Below are positions 38,993 through 48,848 of a stretch of 64,000 bases of DNA, in pieces. Numbering within the stretch: the stretch's first letter is position 1; every line of letters begins with the position of its first letter. Position numbers and translations under genes: made by a program. The DNA is from Sphingopyxis sp. FD7 (GTDB lineage Bacteria; Pseudomonadota; Alphaproteobacteria; Sphingomonadales; Sphingomonadaceae). The DNA is taken from contig NZ_AP017898.1 of NCBI RefSeq assembly GCF_003609835.1, forward strand, positions 806,001-870,000, in the 5' to 3' direction. The notes beneath the pieces are model-generated. The model saw nothing but the letters and a program-made list of their open reading frames with translations, made no database searches and had not been told where the DNA came from.

Positions 38993-41956
38993 ATGAATGA
39001 TTCGCGGAAGGTCAGTTTCGATCGCTTGACAATGGGCGCTTCGTTGCTTGCGATCGGCATCGCATCTCAACCGGTCCTCGCCCAGGAAAGCGTCACCGCG
39101 CAGAATGAGGATGACGCGATCGTCGTCACCGGCATCCGCGCGAGCCTTGAGCAGGCACAGGACATCAAGCGCGACGCGCAAGGCATTGTCGATGCCATTT
39201 CCGCCGAAGACATCGGCAAGTTCCCCGACACCAATCTGGCCGAATCCCTGCAACGCATCACGGGCGTGTCGATCGACCGGGCGAGCGGGGAAGGGTCGAC
39301 CGTCACCGTCCGCGGCTTCGGTCCCGAATTCAATCTTGTCGTGGTGAACGGCCGACAGATGCCGACTTCGACCTTGGGCGACGGCTTTTCGGCGCCGTCG
39401 TCGCGCAGCTTTGATTTTGGCAACCTCGCCGCCGAGGGCGTCGCGGGGGTCGAGGTTTACAAGTCGGGCCGCGCGTCGCTTCCCACTGGCGGTATCGGCT
39501 CGGTCATCAACATCAAGCTGCCGCGACCGTTGGATCGCCCCGGTCTCAGGGGCAGCATCGGTGTCAAGGGCGTTTACGACACGTCGCAACTTTATGGAAC
39601 GGACGTCACGCCCGAAATCTCGGGCATCGTCAGCAAGACCTTCGCCGATGACCGCATCGGAATCCTGCTCGCCGGTTCGTATCAGAAGCGCAATGGCGGG
39701 CAGGCGCAGTTTACGGTGGGCAATTGGCGGCCGGGCTATACGGGCGCCGAGAATAACTGGGGTACGCTTGCGCAGCCCGGAGATCCGCGGTTCGCCAATA
39801 TCGAAAACCGTCCGGGACCCACCGACATTTACCAGGTTCCGCAGAATGCGGCCTATGATTTTTACGATTTTCAACGCGAACGGATCAACGGACAGGCGGT
39901 GTTGCAGTTCAGGCCGACGGACAGGCTCGACGTATCGCTCGACTATATTTTTGCTCAAAACACGTTCGACAGCCGGCAAAGCAGCATCGGCGTGTGGTTC
40001 AATCACAATGACACGTCGAGCAGCTGGACCAACGGCCCTGCCGCCGGGGCCAATTTCTACGCGGAGAATTTCGCCGCAGCCGAAGGTAAGGATCTGGCGA
40101 TCACCGGCGCGGTCGGCTCGAACCGCAATATCAACCATTCGTTCGGCGGCAACATCAAGTGGGAAGGGCCGTGGGGACTCCGCCTCGAGCTCGATGGTCA
40201 CCATTCCACGGCCGAATCGAAGCCGACCTCGCCTTATGGCAGCGGAATTGCCGTTGGCACCGCAATCTTTGGCGTCGCCAGTCAGCGAGTGGACTTCACC
40301 TCGGACATGCCGGTCATGTCCGTCACGATGCATCCTGGTTCCGAGATTGCGGCGGAGAATATCCGTCCGGCGGGCAACGCCTTCCGCAATGCCTATATGA
40401 AGGATACGATCGATCAGGTCAGCTTGCGTGGCGGGTTCGATTTTGACGCATCATTTATCGAAAGTCTCGATTTTGGCGCGAGCTACATCGAGAATGATGT
40501 GCGTACCGCATTCGGGGTGATCCAGAACGACACCTGGGGCGGAACCCTGTCTGCGGCGGACACGCCGGATTCGCTTTTTGTTCCGCGTGCCCTTGCCCCC
40601 GACCTTGCCGGCATGAATGGATCGAGCGATCCGGCAGTCATCCCTACCTATTTTCTGATCGACACGGCGGGGCTGATTTCGCTCCTCGACGACAGGCTCG
40701 GTATATGTGACGCCGCGCCGGGCGATACGTGTCTGGCGCCCTATTCCACCGACCGGCGCATCGTCGAGAAGTCGGTCACGCCCTGGATCCAATCCTTTCA
40801 CAGCTTCGATCTGGGCGATGCCAGGGCGAATCTTCGCCTCGGGCTTCGCTACGAGAAGACCAAGGTTACATCGAGGGCGCTTGCCGAGATCCCGACGGGC
40901 ACCGTCTGGGTGGCGCAAAATGAAATCAGTCTGGTCAAAACGCCCGGCACCGATTTCACGACGCTGAAAGGCGAATATGAGAACTGGCTTCCGGCGATCG
41001 ATTTCGATCTGTCGCCCTTTGAAAATGTGAAGCTGCGCGCATCATACAGCCACACGATCACCCGCCCCGACTATGCCAGCATGCAAGGCGGCATCACGCT
41101 CGCGCAACCGTTGCGCGTGGGGGCCGGCGGCAGCCAGGCGAGCGCGGGTAATCCGGCGCTGCTTCCCTACAAGTCCAAGAACGTCGATCTGTCGGCCGAA
41201 TGGTATTATGATCGCGCGAGCTATGTGTCGGTGGGCTTCTTCAACAAGAAGGTCAGCAATTTCATCGCCAACGACACCACCCAGACGCCCCTGTTCGACC
41301 TGCCCGATCCCTCGCAAGGTGCGGCGGCGGCAGCAGCGCGCCAGGCGCTCGGGTCAAACGCCAGTTTTGACCAGATCGTCGCCTGGGTGCAGGCCAACCG
41401 GCCCGCCGACTATGTGGCCGGCGTCGGCACGGCGGGCGGCATAGCGGGACGCGCGGGCGATCCGAATGTCATCTTCACCTTCACCCAGCCATCGAACAGC
41501 GATCAACAGGCGCGGCTTTGGGGGTGGGAGTTCGCGATCCAGCATAATTTCTGGGACACCGGCTTCGGTGCGATCCTGAACTATACCGTGGTCAACAGCG
41601 ATACGGCATTCGATAACACATTGCCGTGGACGACGACGCAATTCGCTGTGCCCGGCGCGAGCGACAGCGCCAACGCAGTGCTATATTACGACAAAAACGG
41701 CTTGCAGGCGCGCATCGCCTATAACTGGCGGGACCGGTTCCTGGCGGGCAAGGATCAGGATCCCTATTACATCAAGTCCTACGGCCAGTTCGACGCCAGC
41801 CTGAGTTACGAGTTCAAGAAGGGGCTTACGGCATTTGTCGAAGGCATCAATATCACCAAGGCCGACCGGACCGGCGTGCGCCGCAACGATCGCGCGATTT
41901 TCTTCGCGGCGCCTGGCTATGCCCGCTATTCGGCAGGCATACGGTTCACCTTCTGA
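38993..41956 (+). CDS. TonB-dependent receptor for a glucan oligosaccharide
   Basis: 987 residues from ATG 38993, with GGAGG 8 bp upstream. Signal peptide with AIGIASQPVLAQ. The plug starts with DAIVVTGIRASLEQAQDIKR and has GKFPDTNLAESLQRITGVSI and VTVRGFGPEFNLVVVNGRQM, the subfamily common in Caulobacterales and Sphingomonadales sugar loci. The C terminus YARYSAGIRFTF ends in Phe, the barrel-assembly signal. The 22-strand barrel would import oligosaccharides released by the GH16 enzyme encoded downstream. The beta-glucan substrate is inferred from GH16 and GH3 neighbours. A double LacI operator precedes it and a strong terminator follows. Confidence 0.9.
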   Translation: MNDSRKVSFDRLTMGASLLAIGIASQPVLAQESVTAQNEDDAIVVTGIRASLEQAQDIKRDAQGIVDAISAEDIGKFPDTNLAESLQRITGVSIDRASGEGSTVTVRGFGPEFNLVVVNGRQMPTSTLGDGFSAPSSRSFDFGNLAAEGVAGVEVYKSGRASLPTGGIGSVINIKLPRPLDRPGLRGSIGVKGVYDTSQLYGTDVTPEISGIVSKTFADDRIGILLAGSYQKRNGGQAQFTVGNWRPGYTGAENNWGTLAQPGDPRFANIENRPGPTDIYQVPQNAAYDFYDFQRERINGQAVLQFRPTDRLDVSLDYIFAQNTFDSRQSSIGVWFNHNDTSSSWTNGPAAGANFYAENFAAAEGKDLAITGAVGSNRNINHSFGGNIKWEGPWGLRLELDGHHSTAESKPTSPYGSGIAVGTAIFGVASQRVDFTSDMPVMSVTMHPGSEIAAENIRPAGNAFRNAYMKDTIDQVSLRGGFDFDASFIESLDFGASYIENDVRTAFGVIQNDTWGGTLSAADTPDSLFVPRALAPDLAGMNGSSDPAVIPTYFLIDTAGLISLLDDRLGICDAAPGDTCLAPYSTDRRIVEKSVTPWIQSFHSFDLGDARANLRLGLRYEKTKVTSRALAEIPTGTVWVAQNEISLVKTPGTDFTTLKGEYENWLPAIDFDLSPFENVKLRASYSHTITRPDYASMQGGITLAQPLRVGAGGSQASAGNPALLPYKSKNVDLSAEWYYDRASYVSVGFFNKKVSNFIANDTTQTPLFDLPDPSQGAAAAAARQALGSNASFDQIVAWVQANRPADYVAGVGTAGGIAGRAGDPNVIFTFTQPSNSDQQARLWGWEFAIQHNFWDTGFGAILNYTVVNSDTAFDNTLPWTTTQFAVPGASDSANAVLYYDKNGLQARIAYNWRDRFLAGKDQDPYYIKSYGQFDASLSYEFKKGLTAFVEGINITKADRTGVRRNDRAIFFAAPGYARYSAGIRFTF

Positions 41957-41991
41957 CGGAGCAGGCGTGACCCGCAAACCGCGCTGACGAC

Positions 41992-42035
41992 GATGGGCCG
42001 CATTGCTTCCGCAGTGCGGCCCATCTGTTTTGTTT
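41992..42035 (+). terminator. Rho-independent terminator after the TonB receptor
   Basis: Perfect 11-bp stem GATGGGCCGCA (41992-42002) with TGCGGCCCATC (42015-42025), a 12-base loop, then TGTTTTGTTT. It ends the receptor transcript or attenuates readthrough into the halogenase-like operon. Confidence 0.8.
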
Positions 42036-42065
42036 CGCAACCAATGTCGGATATCTGATCGAGCG

Positions 42066-43583
42066 ATGGACAGATCGATTCACAATGTGGTGATCGTCGG
42101 AGGGGGAACCGCAGGCTGGCTCTCGGCATGCGTCCTGGCGGCGCGCCGTCCCGATCTGTCGATCATGTTGATCGAAGCGCCCAACATCGCCCCGATTGGC
42201 GTCGGGGAAGGCACCTGGCCGACGATGCGCGAAACCCTGGCGACGATCGGCATCGAGGAAAGCGAGTTCCTGCGCGAGTGCGATGCGTCGTTCAAGCAGG
42301 GATCGCTGTTCGTCGGGTGGGTGAACGGCGCGCCGGATGATCGCTATCTTCATCCTTTTTCCGCTCCGCCGCCGCATGACATGCGCGACTTGTTGGCGGC
42401 CTGGCGAGCGGATGAAGACGCCACCTCCTTTGCCGCTGCAATGACGCCGCAGGCCGCGATCTGCGAACGCAACCTTGCTCCGCGCCACCCTGCGATGCCG
42501 GACTATGCGGGAACGGTAAACTACGCCTATCATCTTGACGCCGGGAAATTTGCCCGGCTTCTCGCGCGCCATGCCACCGAACGGCTCGGCGTGACACATA
42601 TCGCTGCCGAAGTTGCCGGAATTATCGGCGGTAGCGATGGCGATATTGCGGCACTTGGGTTGCGTGACGGCAGGTCGATCGAGGGCGATCTGTTCGTCGA
42701 TTGCAGCGGACAGGCGGCACTTCTTATCGGCGGGCATTACGGCGTCGAATGGATTGATCGCGCCGACGTTTCTTTCAACGACCGCGCCCTTGCCGTGCAG
42801 GTGCCGACCCAGGCGGGAAGCGCTATCGCATCGCAGACCATCGGGACAGCCCACCGGGCCGGCTGGATCTGGGACATCGCGCTGCCGACGCGGCGCGGGA
42901 TCGGCTGCGTCTATGCGGCGCGTTTCATGTCGGACGGGGAGGCTGACGCCACGCTGCGCGATTATATCGCCGCGAACATGCCGGAGGTCCACGCTCGTGA
43001 CCTGACACCGCGCGCCTTGGCGTTCCGGACGGGGTATCGCGCGCGTCTGTGGCACAAGAATTGCGTGGCTGTCGGGCTTTCTGCCGGTTTCATCGAACCG
43101 CTTGAGGCCTCGGCGATCGTAATGATCGAGCTTTCGCTGCGCGCGCTTGCCGACAATTTTCCCGCCGGTCGTGCCGCTATGGATATTCATGCGCGGCGCT
43201 TCAACGCGCTGTTCCACTATCGCTGGGAACGCATCGTCGATTTCCTCAAGCTCCATTATGTGCTCAGCCAGCGCGACGACCCCTATTGGAAAGCCCATCG
43301 CGCTCCCGCGACGATTCCCCCCCGGCTCGCGGAGCAACTCGCGCTTTGGCGTGACCAGCCTCCGTCAGCATGGGATTTTCCCCAGATGGACGAAGTCTTC
43401 CCGGCCGCGAGCCAGCAGTATATCTTGTACGGTATGCGCCCTGGCGAAACGGTGTCGCCGTGTCGACCTCGATCGCACGTCGCCGCCCGACTGGCCGACA
43501 TATCCGAACGCGCACGCGCGCTGGCGGCCGCGCTGCCCGAGAATGCGGCCTATTTTGCCGCGCTGCGAGCGCGCGCCGCCTAG
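42066..43583 (+). CDS. tryptophan-halogenase-like flavoprotein (copy 1)
   Basis: 505 residues from ATG 42066. FAD site [14 protein letters not shown] at the N terminus, [10 protein letters not shown] near residue 40, and the catalytic Lys context [14 protein letters not shown] near residue 79, as in flavin-dependent halogenases. The WxWxIP motif is altered to WIWDIALP. Such genes are routinely found beside TonB receptors, SapC and cupin genes in sphingomonad and caulobacter sugar loci, where the substrate is unknown; halogenation has not been shown there to my knowledge. Only about 38% of the pair appears alike by eye, so it is not a recent duplicate of copy 2. Confidence 0.82.
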   Translation: MDRSIHNVVIVGGGTAGWLSACVLAARRPDLSIMLIEAPNIAPIGVGEGTWPTMRETLATIGIEESEFLRECDASFKQGSLFVGWVNGAPDDRYLHPFSAPPPHDMRDLLAAWRADEDATSFAAAMTPQAAICERNLAPRHPAMPDYAGTVNYAYHLDAGKFARLLARHATERLGVTHIAAEVAGIIGGSDGDIAALGLRDGRSIEGDLFVDCSGQAALLIGGHYGVEWIDRADVSFNDRALAVQVPTQAGSAIASQTIGTAHRAGWIWDIALPTRRGIGCVYAARFMSDGEADATLRDYIAANMPEVHARDLTPRALAFRTGYRARLWHKNCVAVGLSAGFIEPLEASAIVMIELSLRALADNFPAGRAAMDIHARRFNALFHYRWERIVDFLKLHYVLSQRDDPYWKAHRAPATIPPRLAEQLALWRDQPPSAWDFPQMDEVFPAASQQYILYGMRPGETVSPCRPRSHVAARLADISERARALAAALPENAAYFAALRARAA

Positions 43584-43602
43584 CCAGAAAGATCTGCCGT
43601 CA

Positions 43603-44319
43603 ATGAGCAACCATCAAATCCTCGATCCGGCCGATCATGCCGAGCTACGCGTCCATATGGGTCCGGGTGCAGAGTTCGGCGACAAGGTCATGGCATGCCT
43701 GGCGGTCCCCAACGAGTTTCGCCGGTTGGCCACAGACTATCCGATATTGTTCCATTACGACCAGGAAAGTCGCAGCTTTTCGGCGCTTGCCCTGATGGGG
43801 TTTGAGAAGGGCGAGAATCTGTTCCTCGACGGCAACTCCTGGTCCGCATCGGCCAAGCCCATGGCACTTGCCATACAACCCTTTCTCATCGGTCGTTCGC
43901 GTGACGGCAGTTCGTCGGCTCAGGTACATGTCGATCTTGACCATCCGCGCATCGCCAGCGGCGTTGACGGCGTTCGCGTGTTCGACGAGGCAGGTCGCCC
44001 GACGCCCTATCTTGAACAAATCATATCCATGCTCGCCGAACTCGATGAGGGACACCGAAAGAGCGGCGAGTTTTTCGCTGCGCTCGACCGTTACGATCTG
44101 CTCGAACCCTTCGCGCTTGACGTGCCGCGCGAGGGCGGCGGCGAACACCGGCTGGTGGGTTATCATCTCATCAACGAGACCAAATTGCGTGCCCTTGAGC
44201 CTGGAGCGATGAGCGAGCTTCATGCGGCCGGACATTTGCTGCCGCTGTTCATGGCGCTCGCCTCCCTGGGAAACCTTGGCAAGCTTGCGCGCCGCCGCGC
44301 CGCGAAACATGATGGCTGA
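43603..44319 (+). CDS. SapC family protein
   Basis: 238 residues from ATG 43603. Matches the SapC family in AVPNEFRRLATDYPILFHYD, SFSALALMGFEKGENLFLD and the C-terminal YHLINETKLRAL. The name derives from a Campylobacter S-layer-associated gene, but in alphaproteobacteria the family accompanies TonB receptors and halogenase-like genes and has no established function. It lies 20 bp after copy 1 and overlaps the cupin gene, so it is translated as part of the same operon. No signal peptide is seen; probably cytoplasmic. Confidence 0.82.
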   Translation: MSNHQILDPADHAELRVHMGPGAEFGDKVMACLAVPNEFRRLATDYPILFHYDQESRSFSALALMGFEKGENLFLDGNSWSASAKPMALAIQPFLIGRSRDGSSSAQVHVDLDHPRIASGVDGVRVFDEAGRPTPYLEQIISMLAELDEGHRKSGEFFAALDRYDLLEPFALDVPREGGGEHRLVGYHLINETKLRALEPGAMSELHAAGHLLPLFMALASLGNLGKLARRRAAKHDG

Positions 44320-45337
44320 GCGCGCTGCCATCCTCGACGAACTCCCGCATGTCGTCGAGAGGGCCGTGGCGCCCGACGCGCTCGATGGGCGTTTGTCGAA
44401 TGCGCAAGAGCCCTTCGTCGTGCGTGGTCTCGCGGCGCACTGGCCGCTGGTGGAGGCGGGCAGGGCCGGAAACGCCGCAGTGCGCGATTATCTGGTGGAA
44501 CGTGCCCGATCGCGCCGATTTCCCGTCAATATCGGCGAACCAGGCGGTGGCGACCGGCTTTTTTACAATGCGGCGATGGGGATGAATTTCCGTATGGCGC
44601 AGGGGCCGCTCGCCGAAATACTGGACGGAATTATTGCCAATGCCGGCAAGGTCGATGCGCCGGTCATCTATCTCTCGTCGATCGACATGGGAGGGTATTT
44701 CGATGGGTTGCGCGAGGAAAACCGATTGCCGCTCGGGAATCGGGCTCCGATCGAAAGCATCTGGATCGGCGGACCCACGCGCATTGCGGCGCACAATGAC
44801 GTGCCGCATAACCTGGCAATCTGCGCGGCGGGGCGGCGGCGCTTCACCATCTTTCCGCCCGAGGAGTTTTCGAATCTGTATCTCGGCCCGCTCGAGAACA
44901 CGCCGGCGGGCCGGCCTGTCAGCATGGTCGATTTCCGGGCCCCCGATTTTTCGGCGCACCCCCGGTTTCGCGACGCGCTCGATCGCGCCCAGGTCGCCGA
45001 CCTCGCGCCCGGAGACGCCATTTTCGTGCCCTCGCTGTGGTGGCACCATGTCGAGGGTCTGGCGCCCCTGAATGTGCTGGTCAATTATTGGTGGAGCGAC
45101 GTTCCCAACCATCTTGGAAAGCCGGAAGATGCGCTGCTCCACGCGATCCTTGCCCTGCGCGACCTGTCGACCGCCGACAAGGCGCGCTGGCGGGCCTTGT
45201 TCGACCATTATGTCTTCGCCAACGGAGCCGAAGTGACCGATCACCTGCCTGTTGAAGCGCGCGGGATACTCGCGCCGCTTACTCCCGAAACTGCCGGACA
45301 AATCCGCGCGCGGCTTCTGCGAAGCCTGTCGCGATGA
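44309..45337 (+). CDS. cupin-like (JmjC/cupin_8) oxygenase
   Basis: 342 residues from ATG 44309 (ATG 44312 also possible), overlapping the SapC stop. The Fe(II) site is visible as HxD in RIAAHNDVPHNLAICAAG near residue 170 and a distal His in PSLWWHHVEGL near residue 250, with a basic residue for 2-oxoglutarate in RRRFTIFPPEEF. Family members hydroxylate protein or small-molecule substrates. In this locus type it sits between the SapC and halogenase-like genes, suggesting joint modification of one substrate, which is inferred. Confidence 0.82.
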   Translation: MMAERAAILDELPHVVERAVAPDALDGRLSNAQEPFVVRGLAAHWPLVEAGRAGNAAVRDYLVERARSRRFPVNIGEPGGGDRLFYNAAMGMNFRMAQGPLAEILDGIIANAGKVDAPVIYLSSIDMGGYFDGLREENRLPLGNRAPIESIWIGGPTRIAAHNDVPHNLAICAAGRRRFTIFPPEEFSNLYLGPLENTPAGRPVSMVDFRAPDFSAHPRFRDALDRAQVADLAPGDAIFVPSLWWHHVEGLAPLNVLVNYWWSDVPNHLGKPEDALLHAILALRDLSTADKARWRALFDHYVFANGAEVTDHLPVEARGILAPLTPETAGQIRARLLRSLSR

Positions 45338-46845
45338 TCGGCATGGTCGCCAGCGCCCCCAAGCTCAGGATCGTCATTGCCGGCGGCGGGACCGCCGGCT
45401 GGATGGCGGCGGCCGCCTTGTCGAGCGCCCTGGGCGCGGCCATCGATCTGACGCTGATCGAATCCGACGCCATCGGGACGATAGGCGTTGGCGAAAGCAC
45501 GATCCCGCCGATTCTTCTGTTCAATCGGTTGATCGGGGTCAACGAAGCCGAATTCATGCGCGCGACCCAGGCGACATTCAAATTGGGGATTCGGTTTGAA
45601 AACTGGAAGGATATCGGCGAAAGCTATTTCCATTCGTTCGGAACGACGGGCAAGGATCATTGGTCGGCGGGGTTCCAGCATTTCTGGCTCCACGGCCTGA
45701 CCTGCGGGCACGACCGGACCTATGACGATTACTGCCTGGAGCTGAAGGCCGCGCTTGAGGGCAAATTTGCGCATCTGCCCGATGACCGCATGAATTATGC
45801 CTATCAACTTGATTCATCGCTTTACGCTGCCTTCTTGCGCAAGCGAGCGGAAGGTGATGGCGCAAGGCGCATCGAAGGCCGGATCGCCGCGGTCGAGATT
45901 GACGGTGCGAGCGGGAGTATTGCCGCCCTGATGCTCGACGGCGAGCGACGGATCGAAGGCGATCTTTTCATCGATTGCACCGGTTTTCGTGCGCTGCTGA
46001 TCGAGGGAGCCCTGCATGCGGGGTTCGACGACTGGACCCACTATCTTCCCTGCGATTCCGCAATTGCCGTGCAGACCGCAAGCGTCGCCCCGCCCGTGCC
46101 CTACACGCGCGCGATCGCGCATGACGCCGGATGGCAATGGCGCATTCCGTTGCAGCATCGCCAGGGGAACGGGATCGTTTATTGCAGTCGCTATCTTGCC
46201 AGGGAGGAAGCGCTCGATCGGTTGCTCGGTTCCGTGGAAGGCGACGTGATCACCGCGCCCAACTTCATCGACTATCGCACGGGAGTGCGGCGCAGGCAGT
46301 GGTATCGAAACTGCGTGGCAATCGGTCTTTCGGGCGGATTCATGGAGCCGCTCGAATCAACCTCGATTCACCTGATACAACGAGCCATCCTGCGTCTTAT
46401 CCGCATGTTGCCTGCGGGGCCTGTAAGCGAGCGCGACATCGCCGAGTTCAATGATCAGCAGTTTGCCGACATGGAGCAGATTCGCGACTTTCTCATTCTC
46501 CATTACAAGGTGACCGAGCGGCGCGATTCACCCTTTTGGCGGCAGTGCGCGGCGATGCCGATCCCGGCGAGCCTCGAACAGAAAATCGAGCTGTTTCGCG
46601 AAACAGGGAGAGTGTTCCGCAGAAACGAGGAACTCTTCGTCGAAAACAGCTGGGTGCAGGTGATGATGGGCCAGGGCATCATTCCGCAGCGGTACCATCC
46701 GATCGCCGCGAAACTGCGCCGCGAGGAACTGGACGCGTTTTTGTCGATGCTGCGCGACGGCGTCGAGCGAACGGTCGCAAGCCTGCCCGCGCATGAAGCC
46801 TATATCGCCCAGTATTGCGCAGCCGGCGGGCGGCATGAAACATGA
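45334..46845 (+). CDS. tryptophan-halogenase-like flavoprotein (copy 2)
   Basis: 503 residues; its ATG overlaps the cupin stop as ATGA. FAD motif IVIAGGGTAGWMAAAALS, then IGVGESTIPPIL, catalytic Lys context ATQATFKLGIRFENW near residue 85, and an intact WxWxIP motif in GWQWRIPLQHRQGNG near residue 268. The halogenase signature is therefore better kept than in copy 1. It is translationally coupled to the cupin gene before and the GH16 gene after it. Confidence 0.85.
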   Translation: MIGMVASAPKLRIVIAGGGTAGWMAAAALSSALGAAIDLTLIESDAIGTIGVGESTIPPILLFNRLIGVNEAEFMRATQATFKLGIRFENWKDIGESYFHSFGTTGKDHWSAGFQHFWLHGLTCGHDRTYDDYCLELKAALEGKFAHLPDDRMNYAYQLDSSLYAAFLRKRAEGDGARRIEGRIAAVEIDGASGSIAALMLDGERRIEGDLFIDCTGFRALLIEGALHAGFDDWTHYLPCDSAIAVQTASVAPPVPYTRAIAHDAGWQWRIPLQHRQGNGIVYCSRYLAREEALDRLLGSVEGDVITAPNFIDYRTGVRRRQWYRNCVAIGLSGGFMEPLESTSIHLIQRAILRLIRMLPAGPVSERDIAEFNDQQFADMEQIRDFLILHYKVTERRDSPFWRQCAAMPIPASLEQKIELFRETGRVFRRNEELFVENSWVQVMMGQGIIPQRYHPIAAKLRREELDAFLSMLRDGVERTVASLPAHEAYIAQYCAAGGRHET

Positions 46846-47789
46846 CGCTCGCGGTTGTCGTCGCACTTGTTCTGGAGAGCGCGCCCGCACCCGCGGCGGT
46901 GTCGGCGGCGGATAATTGGACCCTGATTTGGTCGGACGAGTTCGATGGGGCAACGCTCGACCGGGCGAAGTGGGGTTTCGATGTCGATTGCTGGGGCGGA
47001 GGTAATGACGAGCGACAATGTTACACCGACAGCCTCCGCAACGCGCAGTTGAGATATGGCAAGCTTGTTATCACCGCGCGCGAGGAGGCGGTAAAAGGCG
47101 CCGCCCTTCCTGCTCGCATGCGGGAGCGATCACCGGTCCCGCCAGCCGAAGTTGCGCGCGAATATAGTTCCGCGCGGCTCACCACGCGCGGCAAGGCTTC
47201 GTGGACCTATGGCAAGATCGAGGTTCGTGCACGGCTGCCCCAGGGACAGGGCACATGGCCCGCGATCTGGATGCTCCCGGACGAAGACCGCTATGGGGGC
47301 TGGGCCGCGTCGGGGGAGATCGACATCCTCGAGGCGGTAAACCTTGGCGTAGCCTGCGAACAATGTCCCGGCGGCCGTGAGAACAGGATCCTGGGCACGC
47401 TGCATTTCGGCGGGGCGTGGCCGAACAACAAGCACAAGGGCGAGGAGATGGCCTTCCGCTCGGTGCTGGATGGCGAGTTCCACACCTATACGCTCGTCTG
47501 GTATCCTGATCGGATGATCTGGCAAGTGGACGGGCGGACATTTGCCGAGCGCCGCGCAGACGAATGGTGGACGAGCGGATCGAACGCGCCGGGAGCCCCC
47601 TTCAACCGACCGTTTCACCTCATCATCAACCTTGCAATCGGCGGCCGGCTTGCGGAGTCCCGCGGGCTTGGCGGCGTCCAGCGTGGCGGCTATCCCAAGC
47701 GCATGGAGGTCGATTGGGTTCGGGTCTGGCAAATGAGCGGGACAGCGACTGGCTCCGCGACCGGCCAAGCGGCTGAAAGGGGCGAATAG
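46842..47789 (+). CDS. GH16 endo-beta-glucanase (laminarinase-like)
   Basis: 315 residues with an N-terminal hydrophobic signal (LAVVVALVLESAPAPAAVSA). Family 16 blocks: WTLIWSDEFDGATLDRAKW, SARLTTRGKASWTYGKIEVR, and the catalytic loop ASGEIDILEAVN with Glu-x-Asp-x-x-Glu as nucleophile and acid/base. The C terminus FHLIINLAIGG and VDWVRVWQ is typical. It should cleave beta-1,3 or mixed-linkage glucan outside the inner membrane, feeding the TonB receptor and the GH3 enzyme. ATGA overlap with the halogenase-like gene. Confidence 0.9.
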   Translation: MTLAVVVALVLESAPAPAAVSAADNWTLIWSDEFDGATLDRAKWGFDVDCWGGGNDERQCYTDSLRNAQLRYGKLVITAREEAVKGAALPARMRERSPVPPAEVAREYSSARLTTRGKASWTYGKIEVRARLPQGQGTWPAIWMLPDEDRYGGWAASGEIDILEAVNLGVACEQCPGGRENRILGTLHFGGAWPNNKHKGEEMAFRSVLDGEFHTYTLVWYPDRMIWQVDGRTFAERRADEWWTSGSNAPGAPFNRPFHLIINLAIGGRLAESRGLGGVQRGGYPKRMEVDWVRVWQMSGTATGSATGQAAERGE

Positions 47790-47792
47790 AAA

Positions 47793-48848
47793 ATGGCTAG
47801 ACGCCGTCAGGCGGTGACGATCAAGCATGTGGCTGCCGACGCCGGCGTGTCGCTGCAAACGGTCAGCCGTGTCATCAACAATGAACCCAATGTGCGTTCG
47901 GCAATGAAAGCTCGCGTCCAGGCGTCGATCGACAAGCTTGGCTATGTGCCGTCGATTGCGGCCCGTCGGATGAGCGGATCGCGCTCTTACCTGATTCTGG
48001 CGATCAACGATCGCGATCGTACGATCGCGGACTGGACGGCGCGACAGGGCACCGATTGGGTGGATCAGATGCTGCTTGGCGGCATGCTCAAGTGCGCCGA
48101 ATATGGCTATCGGCTTATTTTCGAGCTTGTCGACACGCATAGCGATCATGTCGAACGCGAACTGCGCGCGACCATCGCGGCACTTCAGCCCGACGGGGTG
48201 ATTTTGACGCCTCCTCACTCCGACAACCCGCTGATCGTGCGATTGCTCGAGCGGCAACGAATACCCTTTGCGCGCATCGGATCGCGCGGCGAGGGGGCGG
48301 GCATCGCCTTGGTAATGGACGACGAGAGCATGGCGCGCCGCGCGACGCGCCACCTGATTGATCTTGGCCATCGGCGCATCGCTTTCATTGCAGGTTCAAG
48401 CGAATATCCGCTGAGCCAATGGCGCGTCGAGGGGTGGGAAAGCGAAATGCGGGCGGCGGGATTGCCGGTTGCCGGGCTCGTGGCAAAAGGGGACTTCACT
48501 TACGAATCGGGCGCGGCCGCCACGCGGCGGCTTCTTGGTTCTTCTCATCCTCCGTCCGCCATCATCGCCAGCAATGACCAGATGGCGCTCGCCGCCCTCG
48601 AAGTCGCGCGCGAACTGGGGGTCGGTATTCCGTCGCGGCTTTCGCTCGTAAGTTTCGACAATACGCCGATCGTGCGTTTCACCCAGCCGACGCTCACCGC
48701 CGTGGACCAGCCGGTCGCCGAAACGGTGTCGCGCGCTGTCGAAATGATCATCAAGGCGCAGCGGGGGGAAAAGTTGCCGCCGCAACCTGTCATTGTTGCC
48801 GGAGGCTTCGTCGAACGCGAATCGACTTCTGCGCCTGCGCATGGATGA
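47793..48848 (+). CDS. LacI-family repressor of the glucan locus
   Basis: 351 residues. HTH and hinge helix at the N terminus: VTIKHVAADAGVSLQTVSRV, INNEPNVRS, then LGYVPSIAARRMSGSRS. Periplasmic-binding-like effector domain follows (VILTPPHSDNPLIVRLLERQ; FIAGSSEYPLSQWRVEGW; IIASNDQMALAALEVARELG). Palindromes GTGAACGTTCAC before the receptor and GAGAACGTTCAC before GH3 fit LacI operators. It lies 3 bp after the GH16 gene, within the operon it probably controls. The inducer is likely a gluco-oligosaccharide. Confidence 0.9.
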   Translation: MARRRQAVTIKHVAADAGVSLQTVSRVINNEPNVRSAMKARVQASIDKLGYVPSIAARRMSGSRSYLILAINDRDRTIADWTARQGTDWVDQMLLGGMLKCAEYGYRLIFELVDTHSDHVERELRATIAALQPDGVILTPPHSDNPLIVRLLERQRIPFARIGSRGEGAGIALVMDDESMARRATRHLIDLGHRRIAFIAGSSEYPLSQWRVEGWESEMRAAGLPVAGLVAKGDFTYESGAAATRRLLGSSHPPSAIIASNDQMALAALEVARELGVGIPSRLSLVSFDNTPIVRFTQPTLTAVDQPVAETVSRAVEMIIKAQRGEKLPPQPVIVAGGFVERESTSAPAHG

